Assembly: GCF_014653215.1 (NCBI RefSeq)
Contig: NZ_BNAI01000001.1
Span: forward strand, 186,001-250,000
Direction of reading: 5' to 3'
DNA: 64,000 bases
Source: Pseudolysinimonas yzui
GTDB taxonomy: Bacteria > Actinomycetota > Actinomycetes > Actinomycetales > Microbacteriaceae
The stretch's first letter is position 1, and every line of letters begins with the position of its first letter. Both the position numbers and the translations under genes were made by a program. Of this stretch, positions 52,006 through 61,555 are shown piece by piece. The notes beneath the pieces are model-generated. The model had not been told where the DNA came from. It saw only the letters and a list, made by a program, of their open reading frames with translations, and searched no databases.

Positions 52006-52491
52006 TCACTCTTCCGCACGTCCCCTGTTACGACGCCGAATGGGCCGGGGAGCCCGTCCCCCGAGGAACGAGCTGCCGGCATCCACGACGAAGCGGCGGC
52101 GCAAGGCCTGACGACCGATCAGCATCCGGAAGCCCATCTGGTCGCGGTTGCTCAGCGTCACCTCGGCGTTCACCCGGCGCCCCAGCAGTTCGAGGCGCAG
52201 TTTGACGACGTAGCGCTCCTGCACGTGCCCCGACGAGCTGCGGATGCTGCGCACATCGTGAATCGGGCATTCGACGACGACCTCATCCTCGGTCGATTCC
52301 TGCCAGGGCCGCACCCGGAATCGCACCCAGGCGGTGCCGTCCCGCTCGAACGGCTCGATTCGGTACGCGTGGATCGCCGACGTGCGCGCGCCGGTGTCGA
52401 GTTTCGCCTTGATCCACGGAACGCCGATTTCGGGAAGCTGCACCCATTCGCGCCACCCCGCCAGGGTGTTTGAATGGGAGGGCTCGGCCAC
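52006..52491 (-). CDS. Retropepsin-like RimB/ATP-dependent zinc protease family protein
   Basis: A 161-residue protein of the DUF785 (RimB-like) family. The aspartyl-protease-like loop is AKLDTGARTSAIHA (Asp32 region), followed by NRDQMGFRMLIGRQAL, the second conserved segment. In other bacteria such genes sit next to rimK and take part in the turnover of glutamate tails. The rimK-like gene diverges 32 bases away. GTG start. Confidence 0.85.
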   Translation of the reverse strand: MAEPSHSNTLAGWREWVQLPEIGVPWIKAKLDTGARTSAIHAYRIEPFERDGTAWVRFRVRPWQESTEDEVVVECPIHDVRSIRSSSGHVQERYVVKLRLELLGRRVNAEVTLSNRDQMGFRMLIGRQALRRRFVVDAGSSFLGGRAPRPIRRRNRGRAEE

Positions 52492-52523
52492 GCCACCATC
52501 CTCTCGTACCCCAGGGGCTCCCC

Positions 52524-53720
52524 ATGAAACTCGCGATCCTGTCGCGCGCCCCGAAGGCGTACTCGACCCAACGTCTGCGCGCCGCCGCCGAGCAACGCGG
52601 CCACGTCGTGCGGGTGCTCAACACCCTGCGTTTCGCGATCGACCTCTCAGGCCCCGAGCCCGATCTGCAGTACCGCGGGCGGCCGCTGAGCGACTACGAC
52701 GCGATCCTGCCCCGCATCGGCGCCTCCATCACCTACTTCGGCACCGCCGTCGTGCGCCAGTTCGAGCAGATGGATGTCTACACGCCCAACACGGCGAACG
52801 GCATCGCCAACGCGCGCGACAAGTTGCGGGCGACGCAGATCCTCTCGCGCCACAACATCGGGATGCCGCCGACGGCGTTCGTGCGCAACCGCGCCGACGT
52901 GCGCCCCGCCATCGAACGCGTCGGTGGCGCTCCTGTCGTCATCAAGCTGCTCGAGGGCACGCAGGGCATCGGCGTCATCCTCGCGCCCGAGGTGAAGGTC
53001 GCCGAGGCCATCATCGAGACGCTTCAGTCGACCCGGCAGAACGTGCTGATCCAGCACTTCGTGAGCGAGAGCCGCGGACGCGACATCCGCGCGCTCGTCG
53101 TCGGTGACCGGGTGGTCGCGGCGATGCGACGCACCGCGCAGGGCGACGAGTTCCGGTCGAACGTGCACCGCGGGGGAGCGGTCGAGGCCGTCGAACTGAC
53201 CCCCGAATACGAGGAGGTCGCGGTGCGATCGGCGCAGATCATGGGGCTGCGCATCGCCGGTGTCGACATGCTCGAAGGGGCTGACGGTCCGCTCGTCATG
53301 GAGGTGAACTCATCGCCGGGGCTCGAGGGCATCGAGAAGGCGACGCAGCTGGATGTCGCGGGCGCGATCATCGACTACCTCGCGAACCAGGTGGCGTTCC
53401 CCGAGATCGATGTGCGTCAGCGGCTGAGCGTGTCGACCGGTTACGGCGTCGCCGAACTGCTCGTGCACAACAACGGCGACTTCGTGGGGCGCAGCCTCGG
53501 AGATTCCGGGCTCGCCGAACGCGACATCACGGTGCTCACCGTGCACCGCGGAACGACCGTCATCCCGAACCCGCGCAAGGCCACGATGCTCGAAGCCGGC
53601 GACCGGCTGCTGTGCTTCGGCAAGCTCGAGGAGATGCGCTCGATGATCCCCGAGCGGCGTCGCCGTCGGGCGAAGGTGCGCAAGCTCCCCGCGCAGCCGC
53701 TGCCCGAACCCGCGGGTTGA
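52524..53720 (+). CDS. rimK: RimK-type alpha-L-glutamate ligase with C-terminal RCK_C/TrkA-C domain
   Basis: RimK adds glutamates to the C-terminus of ribosomal protein S6, or makes poly-glutamate. The ATP-grasp core spans residues 1-295: MKLAILSRAPKAYSTQRL, ILPRIGASITYFG, VVIKLLEGTQGIGVILA, and the metal-binding end EVNSSPGLEGIEKAT. About 100 extra residues form a TrkA-C-like domain (ELLVHNNGDFVGRSLGDSGL, EAGDRLLCFGKLEEM), which binds nucleotide signals in transporters. The ATG is supported by GGGGCT upstream only weakly. Confidence 0.9.
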   Translation: MKLAILSRAPKAYSTQRLRAAAEQRGHVVRVLNTLRFAIDLSGPEPDLQYRGRPLSDYDAILPRIGASITYFGTAVVRQFEQMDVYTPNTANGIANARDKLRATQILSRHNIGMPPTAFVRNRADVRPAIERVGGAPVVIKLLEGTQGIGVILAPEVKVAEAIIETLQSTRQNVLIQHFVSESRGRDIRALVVGDRVVAAMRRTAQGDEFRSNVHRGGAVEAVELTPEYEEVAVRSAQIMGLRIAGVDMLEGADGPLVMEVNSSPGLEGIEKATQLDVAGAIIDYLANQVAFPEIDVRQRLSVSTGYGVAELLVHNNGDFVGRSLGDSGLAERDITVLTVHRGTTVIPNPRKATMLEAGDRLLCFGKLEEMRSMIPERRRRRAKVRKLPAQPLPEPAG

Positions 53721-53770
53721 GGAGCGCGCCGCGCAGCGGCACGCGTCTCGAAACCCACCTCGCCGAAAAC

Positions 53771-53805
53771 TGTCAGGTTCGGCACCCCCGCCCACTCCTA
53801 CCTGC
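53771..53805 (+). promoter_or_regulatory. ECF-type promoter of the multidomain sigma gene
   Basis: TGTCAG (53771-53776) and ACTCCTACCTGC (53794-53805) recur upstream of the acidic protein gene at 55507-55540, with a spacing differing by one base. A GAAAA stretch precedes both copies. This suggests -35 and -10 elements read by the sigma factor itself. Confidence 0.6.
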
Positions 53806-53843
53806 GAGGACCCATGCGTGGTCCCGACGGTGAGGAGAGGGGA

Positions 53844-53894
53844 ATGGACGATGCGGCGGTCGCTGGGCAGGCGGTGGCTAGGCTGTGGCGATGA
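53844..53894 (+). CDS. 16-residue leader ORF coupled to sigma gene
   Basis: An ATG follows the strongest ribosome-binding site in the area (GAGGAGAGGGGA, 53832-53843). The frame encodes MDDAAVAGQAVARLWR and stops at TGA 53892-53894, overlapping the sigma ATG (ATGA). The sigma start itself has no good site, so its translation probably depends on reading this short frame. Confidence 0.55.
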   Translation: MDDAAVAGQAVARLWR

Positions 53895-55477
53895 CCGCGG
53901 GAGTCGACCCGGCGACCTCATCGGACGCCGAGCTGGTCGCCGCCGTGCGGGCGGGGGATCGTGCGGCGTTCGCGGCGGTCTACGACCGCTACGGCGGCAG
54001 ACTCTACGACTTCGCCTACGCCACCACCCGGCACCGCGAGGATGCGGCGGATGCCGTGGCCGACACCTTCGTGCGCTTCGCCGAACGTCTCGGGCAGCTG
54101 CGCGAGCCGGATCGGCTGCGTCCGTGGCTCTACGCCATCACCCGGCACGAGTGCCTGCGGCGGCTGAAGGGCCGGAGCCGCATGCTCTTCGACGGCGAGG
54201 AACGGTTGGCCGAGATGGCTGACGACTCGGGCACCCCGGAGAGCTCCGCGGAACGCGACGCGCTGCGCGACCTCGTCTGGGCGGCGGCTGCCGGTCTCGC
54301 CGACCGCGACCGCGCGATGCTCGACCTGCACCTGCGTCAAGGGCTCGACGGCGCCGAGCTGGGCGAGGCGATGGGCATGAGCGCGGCCCACGCCTATGTG
54401 CAGCTGAATCGGCTGCGCAACCAGGTGGAGCGCTCGCTCGGCGCCCTCCTGGTGGCCCGCACCGGCCGCGAGGAGTGCCCGGAGCTCGACGCGCTGCTGG
54501 TCGACTGGGATGGCACGCTCACCCCGATCATCCGCAAGCGGGTCGCCCGTCATGTGGAGAACTGCGAGACCTGCTCGGCCCGTAAGCGCCGCATGGTCAG
54601 CCCGTGGGCTCTGCTCGCGACGGTGCCGATCGTGCTCGCGCCTGCCGGGCTGCGTGACCGGGTCCTCGAGGAGGCCTGGCCGATCGCGGCCGCGGCGAGC
54701 GGGGGAGGGGCGGCCGCCGGCTCGGCCCCGACCGGGGTGAAGGTCCTCGCCGTCGTCTCGGTCATCGCCACCGTCGTGGCGGTCGTGCTGCTGGGCATCG
54801 CGGGGGCATCCGGATTCGGCGCGGGGCCCGCGTCCACACCCACGCCGACCGCCACCCCCACCGTGTCGCCGCCGTCACCCGGGGAGCTCGCGCTGGCGAG
54901 CGAGGTGCTCGACCTCGGAGTCGACGGGGTCGTCGGATCCGTCGAGATCCGCAACGTCGGCGAATCCCCGTTGACGGTCGAGGTGCGCCCGGCGGTGTCG
55001 TGGGTGACGGTCGAGCAGCCGACGCTCGACCTCGACCCCGGCGAATCGGCCCAGGTGGTCGTGCACGCCGAGCGGTCGGGGCTGTCCCCGGGCCCGGCGG
55101 TCGCCACCGTCGATCTGGTCGCCGCGACCGGCACCTGGTCGTTCTCGGTGCAGCTCACTCAGCCCGCACCACCGCAGCCACCCCAGGTCGCCGCGCCGAC
55201 CGTGGTGCGCATCGACTGCATCGGGATGCTGCGCACCGCGACGGTGCGCGTCACGGTGAACGCGGAGGTGCCGCTGTCGTCGGTGGTGGTCAGCTGGTCG
55301 AGTGACTCCGGTCCCTCCGGCTCGGCGGACATGTCGCCGTCGGGCGGCGTGTGGGAGGCCACGATCGGCCCGTTCTCCGGCCCGGTCCCGCTGAACGTGT
55401 GGGTGCGGGCTGTCGATCAGCGCGGCCTGGCCACCACCGGGCCGACGACGTCGACCGTGCTGGAACCCTGCTCGTAA
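53891..55477 (+). CDS. ECF sigma factor with zinc finger, membrane and extracellular domains
   Basis: A 528-residue single-chain sigma factor. Region 2 (about 15-85, YDRYGGRLYDFAYATT) and region 4 (about 125-185, LADRDRAMLDLHLRQGLDGAEL) are followed by an anti-sigma-like zinc finger RHVENCETCSARKRR (about 220-235). A helix spans about 282-305. Outside the membrane a Pro/Thr linker leads to a BACON/ASPM-like sandwich (VSWVTVEQPTLDLDPGESAQVVV) and an Ig-like end with two cysteines (IDCIGM, EPCS). This layout resembles the ECF52/53-type groups of actinobacteria. Confidence 0.85.
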   Translation: MTAGVDPATSSDAELVAAVRAGDRAAFAAVYDRYGGRLYDFAYATTRHREDAADAVADTFVRFAERLGQLREPDRLRPWLYAITRHECLRRLKGRSRMLFDGEERLAEMADDSGTPESSAERDALRDLVWAAAAGLADRDRAMLDLHLRQGLDGAELGEAMGMSAAHAYVQLNRLRNQVERSLGALLVARTGREECPELDALLVDWDGTLTPIIRKRVARHVENCETCSARKRRMVSPWALLATVPIVLAPAGLRDRVLEEAWPIAAAASGGGAAAGSAPTGVKVLAVVSVIATVVAVVLLGIAGASGFGAGPASTPTPTATPTVSPPSPGELALASEVLDLGVDGVVGSVEIRNVGESPLTVEVRPAVSWVTVEQPTLDLDPGESAQVVVHAERSGLSPGPAVATVDLVAATGTWSFSVQLTQPAPPQPPQVAAPTVVRIDCIGMLRTATVRVTVNAEVPLSSVVVSWSSDSGPSGSADMSPSGGVWEATIGPFSGPVPLNVWVRAVDQRGLATTGPTTSTVLEPCS

Positions 55478-55506
55478 GAGCACGGCGAAAAAGCTCCGCG
55501 AAAAGT

Positions 55507-55540
55507 TGTAAGCCTTCCCCGGGTGGCGACTCCTACCTGC
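55507..55540 (+). promoter_or_regulatory. ECF-type promoter of the acidic surface-protein gene
   Basis: TGTAAG (55507-55512) and ACTCCTACCTGC (55529-55540) match the pair before the sigma gene. The acidic gene starts 50 bases downstream, after an AAGGAG site. Confidence 0.6.
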
Positions 55541-55589
55541 ATCACGGCTCGGCAAACGCCGAAGTCGAAATGCGTGACAAGGAGACACC

Positions 55590-56102
55590 ATGAACAGCAC
55601 CATCCGCACCGCCGCCCTCGCCCTCCCGCTCGCCCTGGCGATGTCGTGGGGTGCCGCCGCCGCGCAGGCCGCCGAACTGCAGCCGACGCTCACCGGCCTG
55701 CCGACCGTCGCCACGTCCGTGCAGCCCGTCCCGCCGGGGCCGAGCGACTTCGCCGAAGAAGAGGACGACGACGACGACATCGACCCGGACCCGGACCCGC
55801 AGCCCGAGCCGGAGCCCGACCCGCTGCCCGAAGGTCAGCCCGAGCCGCAGCCCGACCCCGAGCCGGAGCCCGACACCGACGCCGAGGACACGACGGACGA
55901 CGTCGAGGAGACCGAGGCCGACGAGACGGAAGCCGACGAGACCGAGGCGGATGAAGTCGACACCGCTGACGCGTCGTCGGTGAACGGATCGAACCCCGCA
56001 GCGATTCTGGTCGTCGCCGGACTGATCGCCGGCGCCCTCGCCCTGCTGACCGCTCTCATCGCCGTGGTGTTCGCCCGACGTCGGCGGGATCGACGCGCCT
56101 GA
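55590..56102 (+). CDS. Acidic, proline-rich surface protein with C-terminal membrane anchor
   Basis: A 170-residue protein: signal peptide (about 1-28, ending AAAAQAAEL), a short conserved stretch, then DDDDD and (PE/PD)n repeats (about 62-105). Glu/Asp/Thr repeats EADET occur three times. One helix (about 137-160) and a basic tail RRRRDRR close it. It would be displayed outside the membrane. The shared promoter with the upstream sigma factor marks it as a likely target. Confidence 0.72.
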   Translation: MNSTIRTAALALPLALAMSWGAAAAQAAELQPTLTGLPTVATSVQPVPPGPSDFAEEEDDDDDIDPDPDPQPEPEPDPLPEGQPEPQPDPEPEPDTDAEDTTDDVEETEADETEADETEADEVDTADASSVNGSNPAAILVVAGLIAGALALLTALIAVVFARRRRDRRA

Positions 56103-56112
56103 GTTCGCACAA

Positions 56113-56163
56113 CAGAGAAACACCCCGGGACGGGCCAGCAGGCCCACCCGGGGTGTTTCTCTG
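56113..56163. terminator. Bidirectional terminator, 17-bp perfect stem
   Basis: Arms 56113-56129 and 56147-56163 are exact reverse complements. A small inner stem GGGCC/GGCCC lies in the loop. The flanks are A-rich on the left and T-rich on the right, giving a usable tail in both directions for the convergent acidic-protein and pntB genes. Confidence 0.85.
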
Positions 56164-56171
56164 TGCGGAGG

Positions 56172-57593
56172 TTACGTGAGCTCTCGCACGATGTCTTCGA
56201 CCCGCTCCTTCGCGTCGCCGAACAGCATCTGCGTGTTGTCGCGCCAGAACAGCGGGTTGGCGACCCCGGCGTAGCCCGAGGCCATCGAGCGCTTGAACAC
56301 GATGACGTTGTCGGCCTCCCACACCCGCAGCACCGGCATGCCGGCGATGGGGCTTCCCGGATCTTCGGCCGCGGCGGGGTTGACGGTGTCGTTGGCGCCG
56401 ATCACGAGCACGACCGAGGTCGACGCGAAGTCGTCGTTGATCTCATCCATCTCGAGCACGATGTCGTAGGGCACCTTCGCCTCGGCGAGCAGCACGTTCA
56501 TGTGCCCCGGCAGGCGACCGGCGACGGGATGGATGCCGAAGCGCACCTCGATGCCGCGGGCGCGCAGGCGCGCCACCAGGTCGGCGACGGGGTACTGCGC
56601 CTGGGCGACCGCCATCCCGTAGCCGGGCGTGATGACGACGCTCGACGCATTCAGCAGCATGTCGGCCGCGGCACCGGCGTCGATCTCGCGATGTTCGCCG
56701 GTCTCCTCATCGCCACCCTTCGGCGCTTCGATGCCGAACCCGCCCGCGATGACCGAGATGAACGACCGGTTCATCGCCTTGCACATGATGTACGACAGGT
56801 ACGCACCCGACGACCCGACGAGGGCACCGGTCACGATGAGCAGGTCGTTGTTCAGCAGGAAGCCCGCGGCGGCCGCCGCCCAGCCCGAGTAGCTGTTGAG
56901 CATCGAGACGACGACAGGCATGTCGCCGCCGCCGATCGACGCGACGAGGTGCCAGCCGAGCGCGAGGGCGAGCACCGTGATCGCCACCAGGATGCCGACG
57001 CTCGGCGCGATCACGTACCAGGCGGTCAGTCCGGCGAACACGACGAGAGCGCCGAGGTTGAGCGCGTTCTTGCCCGGCAGCATGAGCGGCTTCGACGAGA
57101 TGCGCGCCGAGAGCTTGAGGAACGCGACGATCGAGCCGGTGAACGTGACGGCACCGATGAAGATGCCGATCGCGACCTCGCCGTCATGGATGCCGACCAG
57201 CTCGGGGGCGAGGTGGGTGTCGGCGAGCGCGCCGTTCCAGCCGACGAGCACCGCGGCGAGGCCGACGAAGCTGTGGAACAGCGCGATGAGCTGCGGCATC
57301 CCGGTCATCTCGACGACGCGGGCGCGCCAGAGGCCGATGGTCGCGCCGACGACGACCGCTCCGCCGAGCAGGGCGAGACCGAGGGTCGACTGCGGCTGCC
57401 CCCAGAGCCCGGCGACGACGAGCCATCCGGTGGCGGCCAGCGCGATCGCCATGCCGACGATGCCGAAGGTGTTGCCGCGGCGGGCGGTCTCGTGCTTGCT
57501 GAGGCCCGCGAGGCTGAGGATGAACAGCAGCGCGGCGACGACGTAGGCGGCGACCGCGACGCCGTTCGCGATCTCGAGCACGTCGCCGCTCAC
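56172..57593 (-). CDS. pntB: NAD(P) transhydrogenase subunit beta
   Basis: PntB is the membrane and NADP(H)-binding subunit of proton-translocating transhydrogenase. The 473-residue protein has eight to nine helices in the first 270 residues ([34 protein letters not shown]). The soluble NADP domain III carries [40 protein letters not shown] and [12 protein letters not shown]. The GTG overlaps the pntA stop. Confidence 0.96.
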   Translation of the reverse strand: MSGDVLEIANGVAVAAYVVAALLFILSLAGLSKHETARRGNTFGIVGMAIALAATGWLVVAGLWGQPQSTLGLALLGGAVVVGATIGLWRARVVEMTGMPQLIALFHSFVGLAAVLVGWNGALADTHLAPELVGIHDGEVAIGIFIGAVTFTGSIVAFLKLSARISSKPLMLPGKNALNLGALVVFAGLTAWYVIAPSVGILVAITVLALALGWHLVASIGGGDMPVVVSMLNSYSGWAAAAAGFLLNNDLLIVTGALVGSSGAYLSYIMCKAMNRSFISVIAGGFGIEAPKGGDEETGEHREIDAGAAADMLLNASSVVITPGYGMAVAQAQYPVADLVARLRARGIEVRFGIHPVAGRLPGHMNVLLAEAKVPYDIVLEMDEINDDFASTSVVLVIGANDTVNPAAAEDPGSPIAGMPVLRVWEADNVIVFKRSMASGYAGVANPLFWRDNTQMLFGDAKERVEDIVRELT

Positions 57594-59131
57594 TTGGTGC
57601 CGCCTCTCGAGAACATCCCGAGCATTCGGCGGGTGACGGCGAAGCCACCGAAGATGTTGATGCTGGCCAGCAATACGGCGACCGCCGCGAGCACCTGCAC
57701 GAGCACCGACGGTGCGACGATCTGCACGAGCGCTCCGACCACGATGATGCCCGAGATCGCGTTGGTGACGCTCATCAGCGGGGTGTGGAGCGCGTGCGCG
57801 ACATGCCCGATGACGTAGAAGCCGACGACGACCGACAGGGTGAGCACGAGGAAGTGCTGGGGCAGCGGCGGCGGCGCGAACGCGCACACCGCGAACAGTG
57901 CGACGATTCCGGCGACCACCAGCGCGGTCTTCTTGCGGTTGCTGAGTCCTGGGCGCGGGGCGATCGGCTCGGCCGGCGTCGCGGATGCCGTGGGCGGCGC
58001 CGCCGAGACGGTCACCGGGGGAGGCGGCCAGGTGGTCTCGCCGTCGCGGGTGACCGTGATCGACCGCTGCACGACATCCTCGAAGTCGAGCGTCAGCGCG
58101 CCGTCCTTCGCGGGCGTCACCAGCTTCAGCAGGTTGAACACGTTGGTCGAGTAGAGCTGTGACGCCTGACCGGGCAGGCGGCCCGCGAGGTCGGTGTAGC
58201 CGAGGATGACGACGCCGTTGCTGGTGACGACGCGCTCGCCCGCGACGGTGCCTTCCACGTTGCCGCCGGACGCCGCCGCGAGGTCGACGATGACGCTGCC
58301 GGGCTTCATGCTTGCGACATCCGCCGCGGTGAGCAGCCGGGGTGCCGGGCGGCCGGGGATCGCCGCGGTCGTGATGATGATGTCGACGTCGCGCGCCTGC
58401 TCCGAGTAGATCTCGGCGGCGCGCTTGTCGTACTCCTCGCTGGTGGCTTTCGCGTACCCGTCGGTGGAGACCATCTGCTCGGCGACCTCGACCGGGAGGT
58501 ATTCGCCGCCGACGCTCTTCACCTGGTCGGCGACCTCGGGTCGCGGATCGGTGGCCCGCACGATCGCGCCGAGGCTGGCCGCCGTGCCGATCGCCGACAG
58601 TCCGGCGACTCCGACGCCCGCGACGAGCACCTTCGCCGGCGGCACCTTGCCGGCCGCGGTGATCTGGCCGGTGAAGAAGCGCCCGAACTCGTTCGCGGCC
58701 TCGACGACGGCGCGGTATCCGGAGATGTTCGCCATCGAACTGAGCACGTCGAGCGACTGGGCGCGCGAAATGCGCGGCACGGCATCCATCGCGAGCGCCG
58801 TGACACCGCGCGACCGCAGCGCCTCGAGCAGCTCGGGACGCTGCGCCGGGCTCAGCAGGGCGACGAGCGTCGACCCCCTCGCGAGCAAGGCGATCTCGTC
58901 GTCGGTCGGCGCGACCACCTTGAGCACGACGTCGGCGGCCCACGCGGTCGCCCGGTCGACGAGCTGGGCGCCCTGCGCGGCGTAGGAGTCGTCGGGGAAC
59001 GACGATGCCGCCCCCGCTCCGCGTTCGACGACGACCTCGTAGCCGAGGCTGCGGATCTTCGTGACGGTGTCGGGGGTCGCGGCGACGCGGGTCTCGCCCG
59101 CGCGTTCGGCGACGATGCCGATTCGGCTCAT
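57590..59131 (-). CDS. pntA: NAD(P) transhydrogenase subunit alpha, fused form
   Basis: A 513-residue alpha subunit containing the NAD-binding domain I ([41 protein letters not shown]). After a Pro-rich linker ([19 protein letters not shown]) comes the four-helix membrane domain (from about 400). Many bacteria split these into two genes; here they are one, as in E. coli. It is upstream of pntB in one operon and supplies NADPH for biosynthesis. Confidence 0.96.
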   Translation of the reverse strand: MSRIGIVAERAGETRVAATPDTVTKIRSLGYEVVVERGAGAASSFPDDSYAAQGAQLVDRATAWAADVVLKVVAPTDDEIALLARGSTLVALLSPAQRPELLEALRSRGVTALAMDAVPRISRAQSLDVLSSMANISGYRAVVEAANEFGRFFTGQITAAGKVPPAKVLVAGVGVAGLSAIGTAASLGAIVRATDPRPEVADQVKSVGGEYLPVEVAEQMVSTDGYAKATSEEYDKRAAEIYSEQARDVDIIITTAAIPGRPAPRLLTAADVASMKPGSVIVDLAAASGGNVEGTVAGERVVTSNGVVILGYTDLAGRLPGQASQLYSTNVFNLLKLVTPAKDGALTLDFEDVVQRSITVTRDGETTWPPPPVTVSAAPPTASATPAEPIAPRPGLSNRKKTALVVAGIVALFAVCAFAPPPLPQHFLVLTLSVVVGFYVIGHVAHALHTPLMSVTNAISGIIVVGALVQIVAPSVLVQVLAAVAVLLASINIFGGFAVTRRMLGMFSRGGTK

Positions 59132-59286
59132 AGAGAGGTCACTCCAGGTGGCATAGCGAAGAACGTGTTCTCGGCCCTAGGGAGGAATGGGTGGCGGCCC
59201 GCCGAATCCGTCACGGCCGACGAGCCGAAACGGGTGCCTCTCGCGGAACACTGGCAGACCGCCGCATCCTCGTCAAATCGGCGTAC

Positions 59287-59754
59287 CTAACGGGAGAGGT
59301 AGCGCCGCACGGCTTCGGCCGAGGTCGCGTGATCGACGACATCCGGTTCCCCCGAGGTGGTGATCGAGCCGACCACGACACCGTTCACCTTGATCGGGAT
59401 CGACCCGCCGTGCGCCTTGAACGCCTCGTGGTCGATGTCGGGCAGCTCCTCGAACGGGGTGCCCGCCGCTTCGTGCCGACGGCGCACGAGCAGCGACGGC
59501 TCGCCGTACTTCTCGACGACCGCGTGCTTGCCGGCGAGCCAGGGATCGTTGCCCGGGCCCGACGAGCCGAGCTTCGCTTGGAACACGATGTCGCCACGCA
59601 GTACGACCCGTACCGCCAGGTTGAGGCCTCGCTCGTCGATCACCTCGACCGCCGCGAGCCCGAGGTCGACGCCGTCGTCGTTCGTGAACTCCGTCAGGTC
59701 GAGCACCGGCTCCCGCTCGAGGTCGTCGACGGTGTACTCCGGCAGGTCGGTCAT
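59287..59754 (-). CDS. UPF0303 / DUF336-like heme-degrading domain protein
   Basis: A 155-residue protein of the UPF0303 (YBR137W-like) branch of the GlcG/HbpS fold. Key segments are NLAVRVVLRGDIVFQAKLG, NDPWLAGKHAVVEKYGEPS and AHGGSIPIKVNGVVVGSI. Members have been linked to heme binding or degradation, but the function is not firm. The ATG overlaps the stop of the b-type cytochrome gene. The 155-bp gap after pntA shows only a possible promoter for pntA. Confidence 0.82.
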   Translation of the reverse strand: MTDLPEYTVDDLEREPVLDLTEFTNDDGVDLGLAAVEVIDERGLNLAVRVVLRGDIVFQAKLGSSGPGNDPWLAGKHAVVEKYGEPSLLVRRRHEAAGTPFEELPDIDHEAFKAHGGSIPIKVNGVVVGSITTSGEPDVVDHATSAEAVRRYLSR

Positions 59755-60683
59755 TTCCTCACGGTACCGCCGAGGGCGGCGAGGCGGGTCAGCACGGCGG
59801 GGCGGGCGACGACCCAGCCGACGATCATCACGATGAGCGACACGGCGAACACGCCGAGGCCGATCCACGAGTCGTCGTCGCGGCCGGCGTACATGTGGTT
59901 GAGGTTGCGCACCGCGCCCGTCGTGAGCACCAGGCCGACGTGCACGATCGTGAATCCGATGAAGTAGAGCATCACCCACACATGAAGCGTGCGGGTCGGC
60001 TTCTCGGGCACCCAGCCGAGCGATGCGGGCCAGATCGTCGACAGCCGCAGCCCGGTGAACAGCGCCAGGGGTGCGGCGATGAACACGGTAAAGCCGTACA
60101 TCAGGAGCTGCAGCCCGTTGTAGTGGATCCAGCCGTTGTGCACGGGCCAGTCGAGGGAGAGGTACTGGATGCCGGCCGAGACCGCGTGCGGCACGACATC
60201 CCACGACAGCGGCACGAGCCGCAGCCACTGGCCCGAGACGAACAGCAGCACCCAGTAGAGCACCCCGTTCGCCACCCACAGGGCGTCGAGCACGAGGTGG
60301 AACCAGACGTGGATGCTGTGGCGCTTCGGCGGGTTCTTCGAGCGGATCAGGCCGTCATTGCGGCGGGTCCAGAAGGCCGGGGGCCGTTTGCCCGACCCGA
60401 TCTGCCAGCCGGTGCGCACGATGAGCAGCAGGAAGAACGCGTTGAGCGCGTGCTGCCACTGCAGCCACCAGGGGAACCCGACCGGGGTGCCGGCGGGCAG
60501 CTCGGTCGCGCCCGGGTAGTCGGCGATGAACGACTGGATGTCGGGCAGCTCGCGCAACCACCGAGCGGCGAGCACCGCGACCACGAGCAACACGAGACCG
60601 ATCGGCACGAGCCAGATGAGCGGGAACCAGCGCGACGATCGGATGCGACCACGCGACACCGGAGCGGGGTCGAGGGCGGGCAC
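59751..60683 (-). CDS. Membrane-bound cytochrome b/b6-like protein
   Basis: A 310-residue protein with about five helices and several in-membrane histidines (WWLQWQHALNAFFLLLIV, RHSIHVWFHLVLDALW, RTLHVWVMLYFIGFTIVHVGLVL). These fit heme b ligands of the Ni-Fe-hydrogenase/formate-dehydrogenase cytochrome b type. It forms an operon with the UPF0303 gene. A molybdopterin-dependent partner often accompanies such cytochromes, but none is next to it here. Confidence 0.83.
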   Translation of the reverse strand: MPALDPAPVSRGRIRSSRWFPLIWLVPIGLVLLVVAVLAARWLRELPDIQSFIADYPGATELPAGTPVGFPWWLQWQHALNAFFLLLIVRTGWQIGSGKRPPAFWTRRNDGLIRSKNPPKRHSIHVWFHLVLDALWVANGVLYWVLLFVSGQWLRLVPLSWDVVPHAVSAGIQYLSLDWPVHNGWIHYNGLQLLMYGFTVFIAAPLALFTGLRLSTIWPASLGWVPEKPTRTLHVWVMLYFIGFTIVHVGLVLTTGAVRNLNHMYAGRDDDSWIGLGVFAVSLIVMIVGWVVARPAVLTRLAALGGTVRK

Positions 60684-60714
60684 GCCTCCACCGTAGCGTT
60701 CACCGCCCCGGGCC

Positions 60715-60720
60715 TAGGAT
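60715..60720 (+). promoter_or_regulatory. -10 element of TauE/SafE gene
   Basis: TAGGAT ends ten bases before the GTG at 60731. The leader would be only a few bases long. Confidence 0.4.
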
Positions 60721-60730
60721 CGAAGGCATT

Positions 60731-61555
60731 GTGACCTCGCCGACCGCCCCCGCACCTGACCGCCCGACGGCTCGCCATATCCTGCTGCTCGTACTCGTCG
60801 GAACGATCGGCGGGGTCTTCTCGGGCGCCCTGGGGGTCGGCGGCGGCATCGTCATGGTGCCGCTGCTGCTCATGCTGCTGCGATTCGATCAGCGCCGTGC
60901 CGCCGCGACCTCGCTTGCCGCGATCGTGCTGTCATCGATCTCGGGCGCGGCCACCTACACGGTCGCCGGGCACACCGATGTGCTGGCCGGCCTGCTGCTC
61001 GGGGCGGGGGGCGTCGTCGGCACCCTCATCGGAACGCGGCTGCTCAAGGTGCTGCCGATCGCGATCCTGCGCTGGGGTTTCATCGCCCTGCTGGTGGTGA
61101 TCGCGGTGCGCATGCTGCTCGTCGTTGCCGACCGCGGCGGCGACATCGCGTTCAGCATCCCCCTCGCGATCGGGCTCGTCGTGTCGGGCATCGTCATGGG
61201 CATCCTCGCGGGGATGTTCGGCATCGGCGGAGGGGTGCTCATCGTGCCGCTGCTCGTCGCCGTCTTCGGGGCGAGCGACCTCATCGCGAAGGGCACCTCG
61301 CTGCTGGCGATGATCCCGATCTCGATCGTCGGGTCGATCGCGAATGTGCGCAACCAGCTGGTGCGCCCCCTCGACGGGTTCGTCATCGGCGGAACGGCCT
61401 TGCTGGCCTCACTCGGCGGCGCCGCGATCGCGTTCGTCATGCCCGCGTGGCTCTCGACGCTGCTGTTCGGCCTCTTCGTCGCGGCGACCGCCATCCAGCT
61501 GACGATCCGTGCGATCAACCAGCATCGCGCCGCGAGATCCGGCGACCCGACCTAG
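60731..61555 (+). CDS. TauE/SafE family permease
   Basis: A 274-residue permease with eight predicted helices in two halves. Each half begins with the family repeat (FSGALGVGGGIVMVPLLLM at about 33-51, LAGMFGIGGGVLIVPLLVA at about 158-176). These transporters carry sulfite, sulfonates or other small anions. The stop overlaps the convergent metallo-hydrolase stop by four bases. Confidence 0.9.
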   Translation: MTSPTAPAPDRPTARHILLLVLVGTIGGVFSGALGVGGGIVMVPLLLMLLRFDQRRAAATSLAAIVLSSISGAATYTVAGHTDVLAGLLLGAGGVVGTLIGTRLLKVLPIAILRWGFIALLVVIAVRMLLVVADRGGDIAFSIPLAIGLVVSGIVMGILAGMFGIGGGVLIVPLLVAVFGASDLIAKGTSLLAMIPISIVGSIANVRNQLVRPLDGFVIGGTALLASLGGAAIAFVMPAWLSTLLFGLFVAATAIQLTIRAINQHRAARSGDPT

